DNA from: Blastocatellia bacterium
GTDB lineage: Bacteria; Acidobacteriota; Blastocatellia; UBA7656; JADIYM01
NCBI GenBank assembly: GCA_016705245.1
Contig: JADIYM010000026.1
Coordinates: 1 to 46,690 of the forward strand
Direction of reading: 5' to 3'
Length of the DNA: 46,690 nucleotides
How positions within the stretch are numbered: the stretch's first letter is position 1; each line of letters opens with the position of its first letter. The position numbers and the translations under genes were made by a program. Under the pieces are notes generated by a model, which was not told the origin of the DNA, made no database searches, and saw nothing but the letters and a program-made list of their open reading frames with translations. Below, in pieces: positions 36,463 to 46,690 of the stretch.

Positions 36463-38453
36463 GATGCCTCCGCGACCGCTGCGTCACGGGATCGATGGAC
36501 CACATCGATGAACACGTCCTCGAGCGAGAACGTCGTCTCCTCGATGCGCAGGACCTCGACCCGAGCTCGGTCGAGAAGAGCACGGATCTCGCTCGTCGCG
36601 TCCGCCACCGGCAACTCTGATTGCACGTGAACGCGGTCGCCGAACTGCGACACGCGATCGTGCCCGAGAGCCTCCCGCAACGCGAGCGTCGCAACTCGCG
36701 CGTTATCGACGATGATCTCGAAGAGCCGGCCGCGCATCATTGCCTTCATCTCGGTAGGCGAGCCCTCGGCGACGACTTCGCCGGCGGCCATGAATCCGAG
36801 GCGATTGCACTGTTCCGCTTCCTCGAGGTAGTGCGTCGTCACCAGCACGGCGACGCCACGGTCCGCCATTGCGTTGATCATCTTCCACAGCGCGCGACGG
36901 GCCAGCGGATCGACGCCCGACGTGGGCTCGTCGAGAAACAGCACGGAAGGTGCGTGCATCAGCGAGGCCCCGAACGCAACGCGCTGTTTCCAGCCGCCGG
37001 GCAACGAAGCGGTCATCAACTGTTCGCGGCCCTCCAGGCCCGACGCCTCGAGTACCCACGAGATGCGCCGCTCGCGCTCATCTCGTGGCACGCCGTACAC
37101 GCCGGCGAAAAAGCGAAGGTTCTGGATGATCGTCAGATCGTCATACAGCGAAAACTTCTGCGACATGTAGCCGATGCGCGACCGTACGGCGCCGGACCGA
37201 AGTGATCCGCGCTCGCCGGTCAGTTCGACGTCGCCGCTCGTCGGCTCGAGCAGTCCGCAGAGCATCTTGATCGTCGTCGTCTTGCCGGCGCCGTTCGCGC
37301 CGAGAAGTCCGTACACTTCGCCGTGCCGGACCTCGACGGTGACGTCGCGCACGGCTTCGAACGAGCCGAACGACTTTCGCATCCCGTAGGCACCAATGGC
37401 GACGGCGCCTCGTTCGACCGGGTCGCGAGTGCTGTCGAACGGAAAGGCTGGCACGACGATTTCTCCGCCAATGGAGCGCAGCACGGCGACGAATGCGTTC
37501 TCGAGCGTTGGCGCCTCCGGCTTCAGGGCCGTGAACGTTACTCCCTCGCGCGCAAGCGCTTCGCTGGCGATCGATTCTCCTCCTGCCGTGTCGTCGACCA
37601 TCACGTCGAGGCTGTCGCCGAAGCGCTGCGTGTCGCGAACGCCGTCGATGCCCTCGAGGATGTGCTCGGCAGCCTCGAGATTCCCTGTGCGAACCCGGAT
37701 ACGTCGCAGACGCGGACGCTGCCGGACCTCCGCCGGCGTACCGGTGTCGTGCAGGCGTCCTTCGTGCATCAGGGCGAGCCGGCTGCATCGCTCCGCCTCG
37801 TCGAGGTACGGTGTCGCGACGACGATCGTCATTCCGGTCCCGGAAAGCTCGGCGAGTGCATCCCAGAACTCCCGACGGGACACTGGATCGACGCCGGTTG
37901 TCGGCTCGTCCAGCAGCAGCACCTGCGGGCGCGCGATGAGCGCGCATACGAGCGCGAGCTTCTGCTTCATGCCGCCGCTGAGCCGTCCAGCCAGGCGGTC
38001 GCGAAACTGCAGCATGTCGAACATTTCGAGGTAGCGATCGCCGCGCTCGCGAATCTCGTCGAGGGACAGGCGGCGGAGCTCGCCGATGTAGCGCACGTTC
38101 TCAGCCACGCTCAGATCGACGTAGAGACTGAAGGTCTGGGTCAGGTAGCCGACCGTGGCCCGGGCCTCGAGCGGCGTCTGGCCGAAGATCGAAACCTGGC
38201 CAGAGGATTCGGGCATAACTCCGGCGAGGATCTGGAACGTCGAGGTCTTTCCAGCGCCATCTGGACCGATGAGACCAAAGATTTCGCCGGAGCGGACGTC
38301 GAGATCGATGCCTCGGACTGCCTCGAGCTCTCCGTAGTGCTTTCGCAGGTCCCGAACGCGAATCGCCAGGCCGCCGGCGGCCGGTGCCGGCGCGGACGGA
38401 GGTTCCGTCGGCGCCCCAGGCGCGATCACCGTGTCCCCGGCGCTGCCGGCCAC
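36459..38453 (-). CDS. double ATPase subunit of ABC-2 exporter (YbhF-like)
   Basis: 664 residues from a GTG at 38453 that overlaps the adaptor gene by 28 bases. There are two complete nucleotide-binding domains. The first has GPDGAGKTSTF, LSGGMKQKLALVCAL and LLLDEPTTGVDPVSR. The second has GANGAGKTTTIKML, a signature region LPGGWKQRVAFGASL (a variant with PGG rather than SGG) and LFLDEPTSGVDPLARRAL. An Ala/Pro-rich N-terminal tail is present. Fusion of both ATPase domains in one chain is usual for YbhF. It powers the two permeases encoded just downstream. Confidence 0.94.
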   Translation of the reverse strand: MAGSAGDTVIAPGAPTEPPSAPAPAAGGLAIRVRDLRKHYGELEAVRGIDLDVRSGEIFGLIGPDGAGKTSTFQILAGVMPESSGQVSIFGQTPLEARATVGYLTQTFSLYVDLSVAENVRYIGELRRLSLDEIRERGDRYLEMFDMLQFRDRLAGRLSGGMKQKLALVCALIARPQVLLLDEPTTGVDPVSRREFWDALAELSGTGMTIVVATPYLDEAERCSRLALMHEGRLHDTGTPAEVRQRPRLRRIRVRTGNLEAAEHILEGIDGVRDTQRFGDSLDVMVDDTAGGESIASEALAREGVTFTALKPEAPTLENAFVAVLRSIGGEIVVPAFPFDSTRDPVERGAVAIGAYGMRKSFGSFEAVRDVTVEVRHGEVYGLLGANGAGKTTTIKMLCGLLEPTSGDVELTGERGSLRSGAVRSRIGYMSQKFSLYDDLTIIQNLRFFAGVYGVPRDERERRISWVLEASGLEGREQLMTASLPGGWKQRVAFGASLMHAPSVLFLDEPTSGVDPLARRALWKMINAMADRGVAVLVTTHYLEEAEQCNRLGFMAAGEVVAEGSPTEMKAMMRGRLFEIIVDNARVATLALREALGHDRVSQFGDRVHVQSELPVADATSEIRALLDRARVEVLRIEETTFSLEDVFIDVVHRSRDAAVAEAS

Positions 38454-39610
38454 GTGTCGCCTTCGACGAGGATCTGTCCGTCGGCGGGCATTCCCGGCTT
38501 GGCGAAGCCCTCGGCGCCACGTACCCGCAGCTTCACCCCGAAGACCTGCTTGACCCGGTCGTCCCGGAAGTAGGTGTTCTCGGGAGTGAACGACGCCTGT
38601 GGATCGATGCGGGTGACTTCGGCCTCGATCGGCGTGGACGGGCTCGAATCGAGGTAGACCCGCGCGGCTTGCCCGATCTTCACGCGTCCGATGTCGCCCT
38701 CGGGGATGAATCCGCGCATGTAGACATCGCCGAGGTTCACGATCGTAACGATGGGAGTTCCGGGAGCGAGCACCTCGCCGGGCTCGGCGGCCCGCGTGGC
38801 GACGGTGCCGTCGAAGGGCGCGCGAACGCTCAGGTCGCCGCGGGTCGCTTCAGCCTCCTCGACAAGGGCCCGGGCGCGCGCGAGCTCGGAATCGAACGCC
38901 GTAACGTCCGTTCGCGCCTGCGCGATCTGCTGCTCTATGGCCGCCGACTGCGATGTTCGAACGGCGGGGTTCTTGAGGCTCGCCGTCGCGGCTTCGAGCG
39001 CCCCGCGCGCGGCTTCGACCTGCCTGCGCGCTGCTCGAACTGCGGCCTCGAGCGCCGTGGCCTGAGATCGAGTCTGTTTCGCTATGCGCTCGGGCTCGTG
39101 GCCTTCCTTTGCGAGAGTCTCGAAACGCTCGGCGTCCCACACCGCCTGCTGCCAGTTCGCCTCGGCTTGTGCGAGCGTGGCCTCGGCAGCGGCGATCTGG
39201 GCGCGCGCCTGATCGACTCGACCCTGGGCGTCGAGGCGCGCCTGATCGACGCCTATGCGGCTCTGGGCGAGTTGTTCTTCGAGTACGCCGATCTGGCGGC
39301 GGGCGCGATCGAGTCGCGCCGCGGCCGCGTCGACGCCGGACTTTGCCTGCGCCACGCGGGCCGAGACCTGATCGTCGTCGAGGACTGCGATGACCTGTCC
39401 GGCGGTGACGGCGTCTCCCTCGCGAACCGAGACCTCGCGCAGCCGACCTCCGACCTTCGCCGATACGATGGCATCGTCTCCTTCGATGCGTCCGCTGACG
39501 GCGATGACCCCGGCCGGTTCAGGCGGCGTGCGGAGTCCGAAGTACCAGATCAGCGTTCCGGCGGTCGCGACCAACGCCAGGACGAGGACGACACGAAGCG
39601 GCTTCGGCAT
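38426..39610 (-). CDS. HlyD-family membrane fusion protein (YbhG-like)
   Basis: 394 residues. An N-terminal anchor (VVLVLALVATAGTLIWYFGL) precedes the barrel-sandwich half AIVSAKVGGRLREVSVREGD, a very long alpha-hairpin with Ala/Glu/Arg-rich coiled coil (about residues 85-240), then VRAPFDGTVATRAAEPGEVL and a beta-barrel (FIPEGDIGRVKIGQAARVYL). It links the inner-membrane exporter to the outer membrane. It is the first gene of the operon; its 3' end overlaps the ATPase start by 28 bases. Confidence 0.93.
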   Translation of the reverse strand: MPKPLRVVLVLALVATAGTLIWYFGLRTPPEPAGVIAVSGRIEGDDAIVSAKVGGRLREVSVREGDAVTAGQVIAVLDDDQVSARVAQAKSGVDAAAARLDRARRQIGVLEEQLAQSRIGVDQARLDAQGRVDQARAQIAAAEATLAQAEANWQQAVWDAERFETLAKEGHEPERIAKQTRSQATALEAAVRAARRQVEAARGALEAATASLKNPAVRTSQSAAIEQQIAQARTDVTAFDSELARARALVEEAEATRGDLSVRAPFDGTVATRAAEPGEVLAPGTPIVTIVNLGDVYMRGFIPEGDIGRVKIGQAARVYLDSSPSTPIEAEVTRIDPQASFTPENTYFRDDRVKQVFGVKLRVRGAEGFAKPGMPADGQILVEGDTWPAAPGTR

Positions 39611-39655
39611 GTGCGCATTTGTACACGACTAGGTGCACGACCGCGAACGGCTTCG

Positions 39656-39734
39656 TGCTCTCCGTGACTCTGTGCTCTCAGTATGCCAACGGCAACGGCG
39701 TGGCCATACTGAGAGCACAGAGTCACGGAGAGCA
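39656..39734. repeat. palindromic element H (word type CTCCGTGACTCTGTGCTCTC)
   Basis: Perfect 30-bp arms (39656-39685 and 39705-39734) around a 19-base loop, between the POT transporter stop at 39745 and the HlyD-like start. It is the most perfect of the nine elements, with no mismatch. Its words resemble those of element A. It could act as a 3'-end hairpin for the transporter message. Confidence 0.95.
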
Positions 39735-39744
39735 TAGAGACACG

Positions 39745-41091
<1,347 letters not shown>

Positions 41092-41172
41092 GAACTCTCT
41101 CTCATGCCATCAAGGATTGGCGGAGGACACGTTTCCGCGACAGACAGTGCCCTCCGCGAGATCAGGGCCGTT

Positions 41173-42747
41173 TCAGTGGCCGCCCACCGACTCTTCGTGA
41201 GACCGAGCGAGCATACGCTCGACGGGCTTCGCGAGAATGAAGAGCAGGATGCCCATCGCCACCGGAATCCCGGTCATCAACAGGAAGAAGTGGTCCATCT
41301 GCATCGTCGTCGTGAGCTTCACGGCACGTCCGGCCATGTAGTTGCCCATTGAGGCGGCGAGGAACCAGACTCCCATGATGAGACCGACGAGCCGCGTCGG
41401 TGCGAGCTTGGTCATCGCCGACAGGCCAACGGGGCTAAGGCACAGCTCGCCACACGTGTGGATGAGGTAGAGCGCGATCAGCCACTGTGCGCCAACCAGG
41501 TATCCGCCGAGCGCGAACTTCGCAGCCGGAACAAGGACGAGGAAACCGAGGCCGACGCCAACCATGCCGAGTCCGAACTTGACGAGTGTGGCCGGTTCCT
41601 TCTTTCGCTTCGCGAGATAGATCCAGAGCGCCGCGAAAACCGGCGCCAGGGCAACGACGAAGATCGCGTTCAGGGCCTGAAACGAGGTCGACTGGAGCGT
41701 GAACCCGAGGAACTGACGCTCGGTGTTGCGCTCCGCGAACAGCGTGAGGGTCGAACCAGCCTGCTCGAAGCACCCCCAGAACACGGCCGCGGCGAAGAAC
41801 AGGATGACAACGACGATCAACCGTGCGCGCTCCTCCTTGTTCTTTGCGCCGAAGAAAAGCAGCCCTCCAAGCACCGCGAGCGCCGTGACCGGCAAAAGAA
41901 TATCCGTCACGCTGCTGAGCTTTTCGGGCGTGAGCTCGATGTTGCCCGACACCGCCAGCGAGCCGACGATCACGGGCACCGCGATGAAGACCAGCAGGAC
42001 TGCTCCGAGGATGAGGCGATTCCGGTTGGCCTCCGTTGCATCCTTGGCGGGCGTCGGATACTTGCCGGCGTTCTTGAGATTCTTCCGGCCGATTACGTAC
42101 TGGACGAGGCCAAAGAACATTCCAACGGCCGCCGCCCCGAACGCGAAGTGCCAGGCGCTGCGCGGATCGATGCCCGACGACGTCAGCCAGTCCTTGAACG
42201 TCTGGCTCTGAGCCAGGAACGTGCCGCAGATTATCGGTGCGAGGAAAGCACCGAGGTTGATGCCCATGTAGAAGATGGTGAATCCCGAGTCACGTCGTGC
42301 GTCGCCCTCGTTGTACATCTGGCCAACGATCGAGCTGATGTTCGGCTTCAACAGGCCGGTTCCGAGCGCGACGAGTGAGAGTCCGAGGTAGAACGTCGCG
42401 GTCATCGGGAAGGCGAGACTGATGTGGCCAAACATGATCAGCGTGCCGCCGTACAGCACGGCGTTCTGCTGACCGAGGAACCGATCCGCGATCCACCCGC
42501 CTGGCACACTCAGCATGTAGACCATTGCGGTGTAAGTGCCGTAGATGACACCCGCGCGGGCGTCCTCGAATCCAAGCCCTCCGCTTGCCACCGGAGCAAC
42601 CATGAAGAGCACGAGGAACGCGCGCATGCCGTAATAGCTGAAGCGTTCCCACATCTCCGTGAAGAAGAGGGTCATCAACCCCCTCGGGTGTCCGGCGATT
42701 CCGGACGTGTCGCGGTCAGGTGTCGGAAGGACTTCTGCAGCACTCAT
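41173..42747 (-). CDS. POT/PTR-family proton:oligopeptide symporter
   Basis: 524 residues from the ATG at 42747; a longer reading upstream has no family sequence. Seen: EMWERFSYYGMRAF, GTGLLKPNISSIVGQMY and TIFYMGINLGAFLAPI. It is longer than the downstream paralogue by extra helices in the middle (LVFIAVPVIVGSLAV, LPVTALAVLGGLLF), like many bacterial members. It diverges from the secreted S9 peptidase gene, which could supply its peptide substrates. Confidence 0.94.
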   Translation of the reverse strand: MSAAEVLPTPDRDTSGIAGHPRGLMTLFFTEMWERFSYYGMRAFLVLFMVAPVASGGLGFEDARAGVIYGTYTAMVYMLSVPGGWIADRFLGQQNAVLYGGTLIMFGHISLAFPMTATFYLGLSLVALGTGLLKPNISSIVGQMYNEGDARRDSGFTIFYMGINLGAFLAPIICGTFLAQSQTFKDWLTSSGIDPRSAWHFAFGAAAVGMFFGLVQYVIGRKNLKNAGKYPTPAKDATEANRNRLILGAVLLVFIAVPVIVGSLAVSGNIELTPEKLSSVTDILLPVTALAVLGGLLFFGAKNKEERARLIVVVILFFAAAVFWGCFEQAGSTLTLFAERNTERQFLGFTLQSTSFQALNAIFVVALAPVFAALWIYLAKRKKEPATLVKFGLGMVGVGLGFLVLVPAAKFALGGYLVGAQWLIALYLIHTCGELCLSPVGLSAMTKLAPTRLVGLIMGVWFLAASMGNYMAGRAVKLTTTMQMDHFFLLMTGIPVAMGILLFILAKPVERMLARSHEESVGGH

Positions 42748-43088
42748 GATCGGGCGTGTTCTCCTGTCAGACTCGAGATTGCTTGCGAACCTGGCCGGGA
42801 GCGCACCTTCGGCAGCGGCCTGGCAGCCGACGAGCGGGCGTCTCCAAAGCGTGGTGTTTTGAACGTTGGGAGCGCCGGATCGTTGCACGACGGGCCCGGC
42901 GCGCGCGCAGTCTACCCCGATTTGCGAAGCAATCGCGAACAAATCACGAATGAAGGTCGACGACTGGCATCGTGGGCCGATGGTGGACATCAGCCGCGCC
43001 TGTCCGTATCGTTACGCGGTTCCAGAGTTGCCAGCGCGTCGAGTGCGCGGGGTCGCAACACCCACTCCAACGAAGTCACGAGGTCTGA
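42748..43088. other. divergent promoter region between POT and S9 genes
   Basis: About 340 bases that should contain promoters for both directions. No clear -35/-10 pair, terminator or gene is seen. Short open frames cross it without family resemblance. Confidence 0.35.
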
Positions 43089-45290
43089 ATGCATACGAAG
43101 CGTGTTGTGCTCTGCGCAATTGTCGCCTTGCTGGTGGCGGCGCTGCCAGTCCCGGCCCAGACGAAGAAGCTCTCGATCGACGACATCTTCGATCCGGCTC
43201 GGCGGGTCAATTTCACGGGCACGGTGCCGTCGATCACCTGGATGCCCGACGGAGCGTCGTATCTGCTTCGAAATGCACCCGCTTCCACGGAGCAGGGAAT
43301 TCTGCTCGTCGATGCTGTCAGCGGTTCGTCGCGTCCATTCCTGGACGTCGCCCGCATGACGAAAGCGATCGGCGAGCTGCCGGGCGTCTCGGCGGGAGAT
43401 GCCGCGAGCGTCGCCGGACAGCGGTGGTTCACGTATCACGCCGAGACTTCGACGATCGTGTCGGAGCTTGGTGACGACCTGATCGTCTACAACGTCACCG
43501 CGGGCAAGGCCATGCGGCTGACCTCTGCACCCGGTGAAGAGACGAACGCGTCGTTCAGCCCGAATGGAAAGTTCGTGGCGTACGTGCGGGACGGAGATCT
43601 TTACTGTGCCGACGTTGCGTCGCAACGCGAGCGGCGCCTGACGACCGACGGCGGGCCAAATCGACTCAACGGCCGACTCGACTGGGTTTACGAGGAGGAG
43701 CTTTACGGACGCGGCGAGACTACCGGTTACTGGTGAAGTCCGGACTCGCTCTCCATCGCGTTCCTGAGCTTCGACGAGACTCCTGTTCAGTTTTATGCGA
43801 TCGTCGACGACGCGAAGCCGGATCAGGGAGTCGAGATGACGCGATACCCGCGAGCCGGCGATCCGAATCCCATCGTGACGCTCGGCGTCGTGCCCGCGTT
43901 CGGCGGACCCACGCAGTGGATGGACCTATCGTGGTGGGAGGCTCCGGACCGGCTGGTCTCTCGAGTTGACTGGTCACCTGACAGTCGCAACGTCGTGTAC
44001 CAGGTCCAGGACCGCGTTCAGAGCAGGCTCGATCTCGTCGCGGCGGACCGTGACAGCGGCGTCGCCAGGAAGCTTTTCCGGGAAGAGAGCAAGTACTGGA
44101 TAGACGTCATTGGAAATCCGCACTGGCTGCCGGACGGCTCGTTTCTCTGGCTGAGTGATCGGACCGGCTTCCGTCACGTGTATCACTACGCGGCGGATGG
44201 CAAGTTGAACCGTGCGATCACGTCTGGGTCGTGGGACATTCGCGAACTGTACGGCGCCGCGGCCGACGGCTGGGTTTATTTCCAGGGCGCCGAGCATTCT
44301 CAGCTCGAGAACCACATCTACCGAGTCCGTCTCGATGGCACGGGGATGGCAAGGCTGACCGACACGGCCGGCGACCATTCGGCCAGCTTCAACAGCAAGA
44401 TGACGATGTTCGTGGATTCGACGAGTGACATCCGTACGCCGCCGCAAGTGAGTCTGCGATCGAACTCTGGCGCGGTGCTTCGCACAATCGAGAAGAACAC
44501 CGTAGCCGCGCTCAAGGAGTATGCGCTCGGCGAGATTTCTTTCCACCAGGTGAAGACACGCGACGGCGTCACGATGGATGCGGCCATGATCAAGCCGCCG
44601 GACTTCGACCCGAAGAAGAAGTACCCGGTGATGTCATTCTGCTACGCCGGTCCCGGTGCGCAGTCGGTGCGCAATCGATGGGGACGGACGACGATAATGT
44701 GGTACCACCTGCTCGCGCAGAACGGATATGTCATCTGGGTCTGCGACAACCGGTCGGCGAGCGCAAGGGGTGTCGTCTCACAGCAGGGTGTCTTCCGGAA
44801 CTTTGGCGTGCAGGAGATGAGCGATCTCGAGGACGGCGCTGCGTGGCTGAAGGCGCAGTCGTTCGTGGATGGCAGCAGGATCGGCCTCTGGGGCTGGAGT
44901 TACGGCGGCTTCATGGCGTCGTTCGCGCTCACGCATTCGACGACGTTCAAGATCGGAGTGGCTGGAGCGCCGGTGACGGACTGGCGGCTGTACGACTCGA
45001 TCTATACCGAGAGGTACATGGGATTGCCGTCGGCGAATCCGGAAGGGTACGACCGTACGTCCGTCCTCAAGGCGGCTGACAAGCTGAACGGCAAGCTGCT
45101 GCTCATTCACGGAGCCGTCGACAACAACGTGCATCCGCAGAACTCGGTACGACTCATCGACGCGCTTCAGAAGTCGGGGAAGCAGTTCCGGTTCATGCTG
45201 TATCCGCAGTCGCAGCACGGGGTGACGAATCCGATGCGTGTGAAGCACATGAATCAGATGGTGACGGACTTCATCCTGGAGAACCTGTAA
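43089..45290 (+). CDS. secreted S9 family peptidase, DPP IV-like (in-frame TGA)
   Basis: 733 codons from the ATG at 43089 (GAGG 8 bases upstream). Signal peptide (VVLCAIVALLVAALPVPA), then an N-terminal beta-propeller with SFSPNGKFVAYVRDGDLY, and the C-terminal hydrolase with Ser604 in GWSYGGFMAS, Asp678 in DNNVHPQNS and His710 in SQHGVTNP. Codon 216 (43734-43736) is TGA, where the family motif (here YW-SPDS) would have Trp (TGG). The same frame continues without other damage. It probably removes dipeptides from peptides in the periplasm or outside the cell. The stop may be a base-call error or a recent mutation. Confidence 0.9.
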
Positions 45291-45297
45291 GAGAAGG

Positions 45298-45394
45298 AGA
45301 GTGGACAGGATTGACAGGATTTGCAGGATTGACAGGATTCTATGTTTTGAGAAATCCCTGCGAATCCTGACAATCCTGAAATCCTGTCCACTCT
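45298..45394. repeat. palindromic element I (word type ACAGGATTG)
   Basis: Arms 45298-45339 and 45353-45394 (42 bases each). The outer 15 bases match perfectly; the inner parts consist of three ACAGGATT-like units in each arm with mismatches. Loop of 13 bases. It fills the whole gap between the convergent S9 and EttA genes, ending 1 base from the EttA stop, where it may serve as a two-way transcription end. Confidence 0.92.
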
Positions 45395-46690
45395 CTACGC
45401 GTGCAGCTTCCGGTACTTGATCCGATGCGGCTGGTCGGCGGCTGAGCCGAGGCGCTTTCGCCGATCCGCCTCGTACTCGGCGTAGTTCCCCTCGAACCAC
45501 TCCACCGTGCTGTCGCCCTCGAATGCGAGGATGTGCGTCGCGATACGATCCAGAAACCACCGATCGTGACTGATCACGACGGCGCATCCGGCGAAATCCA
45601 GCAGAGCCTCCTCAAGAGCGCGCAACGTGTCGACGTCCAGGTCGTTCGTCGGCTCGTCGAGCAGCAGCAGGTTGCCGGCTTCCTTCAGCAGCTTCGCCAG
45701 GTGCACGCGATTCCGCTCGCCGCCCGATAGCTCTCCGACCTTCTTTTGCTGATCGCTGCCGCGGAAGTTGAATTGCGCGACGTAGGATCGCGAATTCACC
45801 TTGCGAGTGCCGAGCTCGACCTGCTCGTTCATGTTCGTGATCTCGTCCCACACGCTCTTCTTGGGATCGAGCGCATCCCGACTCTGATCGACGTACGCGA
45901 GCTTGACGGTTTCGCCCACTCGCAGCGTGCCGCTCGTCGGCTCTTCCTGGCCGGTGATCATTCGGAAGAGCGTCGTCTTGCCGGCTCCGTTCGGCCCGAT
46001 GACTCCGACGATGCCGCCGCGCGGCAGCCGGAACGACAGATTCTCGAACAGCAGGCGCTCGCCGTAGGCCTTCGAGACGCTCTCCGCTTCAACGACGACG
46101 TCGCCGAGACGTGGACCGGGCGGAATGAAAATCTCGACCGACTCAGGCAGCTTCTGCTGCTCGGAACTTAGCATCGATTCGTAGTCGCGCAGGCGCGCCT
46201 TGCTCTTCGCGTGGCGAGCCCTCGGCGCCATCCGCACCCATTCGAGCTCGCGCTCGAGTGTGCGTCGGCGCGTGGTCGACTGTTTCTCTTCGAGGTCCAT
46301 TCGGTTCTTCTTCTGCTCGAGCCAGGAAGAGTAATTGCCCTCCCATGGAATTCCCGATCCGCGGTCGAGCTCTAGAATCCAGCCGGCAACGTTGTCGAGG
46401 AAGTACCGGTCGTGCGTCACGGCAACGACCGTGCCGGGATACTCGTGTAGATATCGCTCGAGCCACGCGACCGATTCCGCGTCGAGGTGGTTCGTCGGCT
46501 CGTCGAGCAGGAGCATGTCGGGCCGCTCGAGAAGCAGCTGGCATAGCGCGACTCGACGCCGTTCGCCGCCCGAAAGAATCGAGACATCGGCATCGCCCGG
46601 CGGCAAACGCAATGCGTCCATCGCGATTTCGAGCCGACGGTCGAGGTCCCAGCCGTCCGCCGCCTCGATGGCATCCTGAACGGCTGCCTG
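45395..46690 (-). CDS. ettA: energy-dependent translational throttle protein EttA (5' end outside window)
   Basis: The frame is open to the right edge of the window, giving at least 431 residues; EttA is about 555, so the first ATP-binding motif is missing. Seen: the first signature LSGGERRRVALCQLLLERPD, the inter-domain linker with EQKKNRMDLEEKQ and PRARHAKSKARLRDYESML, then the second domain with GPNGAGKTTLFRMI, LSGGERNRVHLAKLLKEAGN and DEPTNDLDVDTLR. It is an ABC-F protein that binds the ribosomal E site and gates the first translation cycle according to ATP/ADP ratio. Confidence 0.93.
   Translation of the reverse strand, partial: QAAVQDAIEAADGWDLDRRLEIAMDALRLPPGDADVSILSGGERRRVALCQLLLERPDMLLLDEPTNHLDAESVAWLERYLHEYPGTVVAVTHDRYFLDNVAGWILELDRGSGIPWEGNYSSWLEQKKNRMDLEEKQSTTRRRTLERELEWVRMAPRARHAKSKARLRDYESMLSSEQQKLPESVEIFIPPGPRLGDVVVEAESVSKAYGERLLFENLSFRLPRGGIVGVIGPNGAGKTTLFRMITGQEEPTSGTLRVGETVKLAYVDQSRDALDPKKSVWDEITNMNEQVELGTRKVNSRSYVAQFNFRGSDQQKKVGELSGGERNRVHLAKLLKEAGNLLLLDEPTNDLDVDTLRALEEALLDFAGCAVVISHDRWFLDRIATHILAFEGDSTVEWFEGNYAEYEADRRKRLGSAADQPHRIKYRKLHA

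Noticed and set aside
43734..43736. Genetic code with UGA as Trp
   Set aside because: TGA is used as the normal stop by many intact genes here (for example the sigma factor, DUF3160 and RND pump), and Trp is otherwise TGG.
45298..45394. Possible CRISPR-like array of ACAGGATTG units
   Set aside because: Units are only 8-10 bases with almost no spacers and reappear inverted in the second arm, so this is a palindrome, not an array. No cas genes are nearby.

Overview
The window is about 46.7 kb of GC-rich (I estimate above 60%) Gram-negative-type chromosome. My best guess is an Acidobacteriota bacterium, probably a metagenome-assembled or long-read genome. This is inferred from gene content: an ECF sigma factor of the TIGR02999 type paired with a Ser/Thr kinase carrying a CPxC zinc ribbon, a DUF3160 protein, a CSLREAI/DUF11 secreted beta-helix protein, S9 and POT peptide-utilisation genes, and hairpin elements built on GCGCAAAGGCGC-like words. 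No rRNA, tRNA, CRISPR array, insertion sequence or phage gene was seen. It looks like ordinary chromosome with several interesting regulatory loci.

Layout. 0.3-4.6 kb (minus): small zinc-finger protein, CrcB fluoride channel, universal stress protein, large secreted beta-helix protein with a strong terminator. 4.9-8.6 kb: a secreted lytic transglycosylase diverging from an ECF sigma factor that is translationally coupled to a kinase whose extracytoplasmic part is a lytic transglycosylase of the same architecture. 8.8-13.9 kb: ZIP/permease fusion, M15-like peptidase, sterol-desaturase-family hydroxylase, RluD-type pseudouridine synthase. 13.9-19.3 kb: aspartate-family block, with asd converging on metY-metX-lysC, which follow a SAM-II riboswitch and a terminator. 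19.5-28.9 kb (plus): FG-GAP-like protein, DUF3160, CapA-like enzyme, RND adaptor and pump, fasciclin protein. 29.0-33.0 kb (minus): DUF427, LOG, SPFH, a beta-barrel and RibA. 33.1-34.2 kb: a CarH-type B12 photoreceptor repressor with three 11-bp operator repeats at its own promoter, divergent from ribA. 34.2-39.6 kb (minus): a YbhGFSR-like efflux operon. 39.7-45.3 kb: two POT peptide transporters and a secreted S9 dipeptidyl-peptidase-like enzyme. The right edge holds a partial EttA.

Two window-wide patterns matter. First, nine long intergenic palindromes with arms of short repeated words sit at gene ends, including one inside the met operon. Second, five genes are interrupted. Three lack one base in a run of 3-5 identical bases, one has a frame change in the kinase glycine-loop region, and one has an in-frame TGA at an expected Trp. 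Because the products are otherwise intact, I favour consensus errors over real pseudogenes, but reads are needed to decide.
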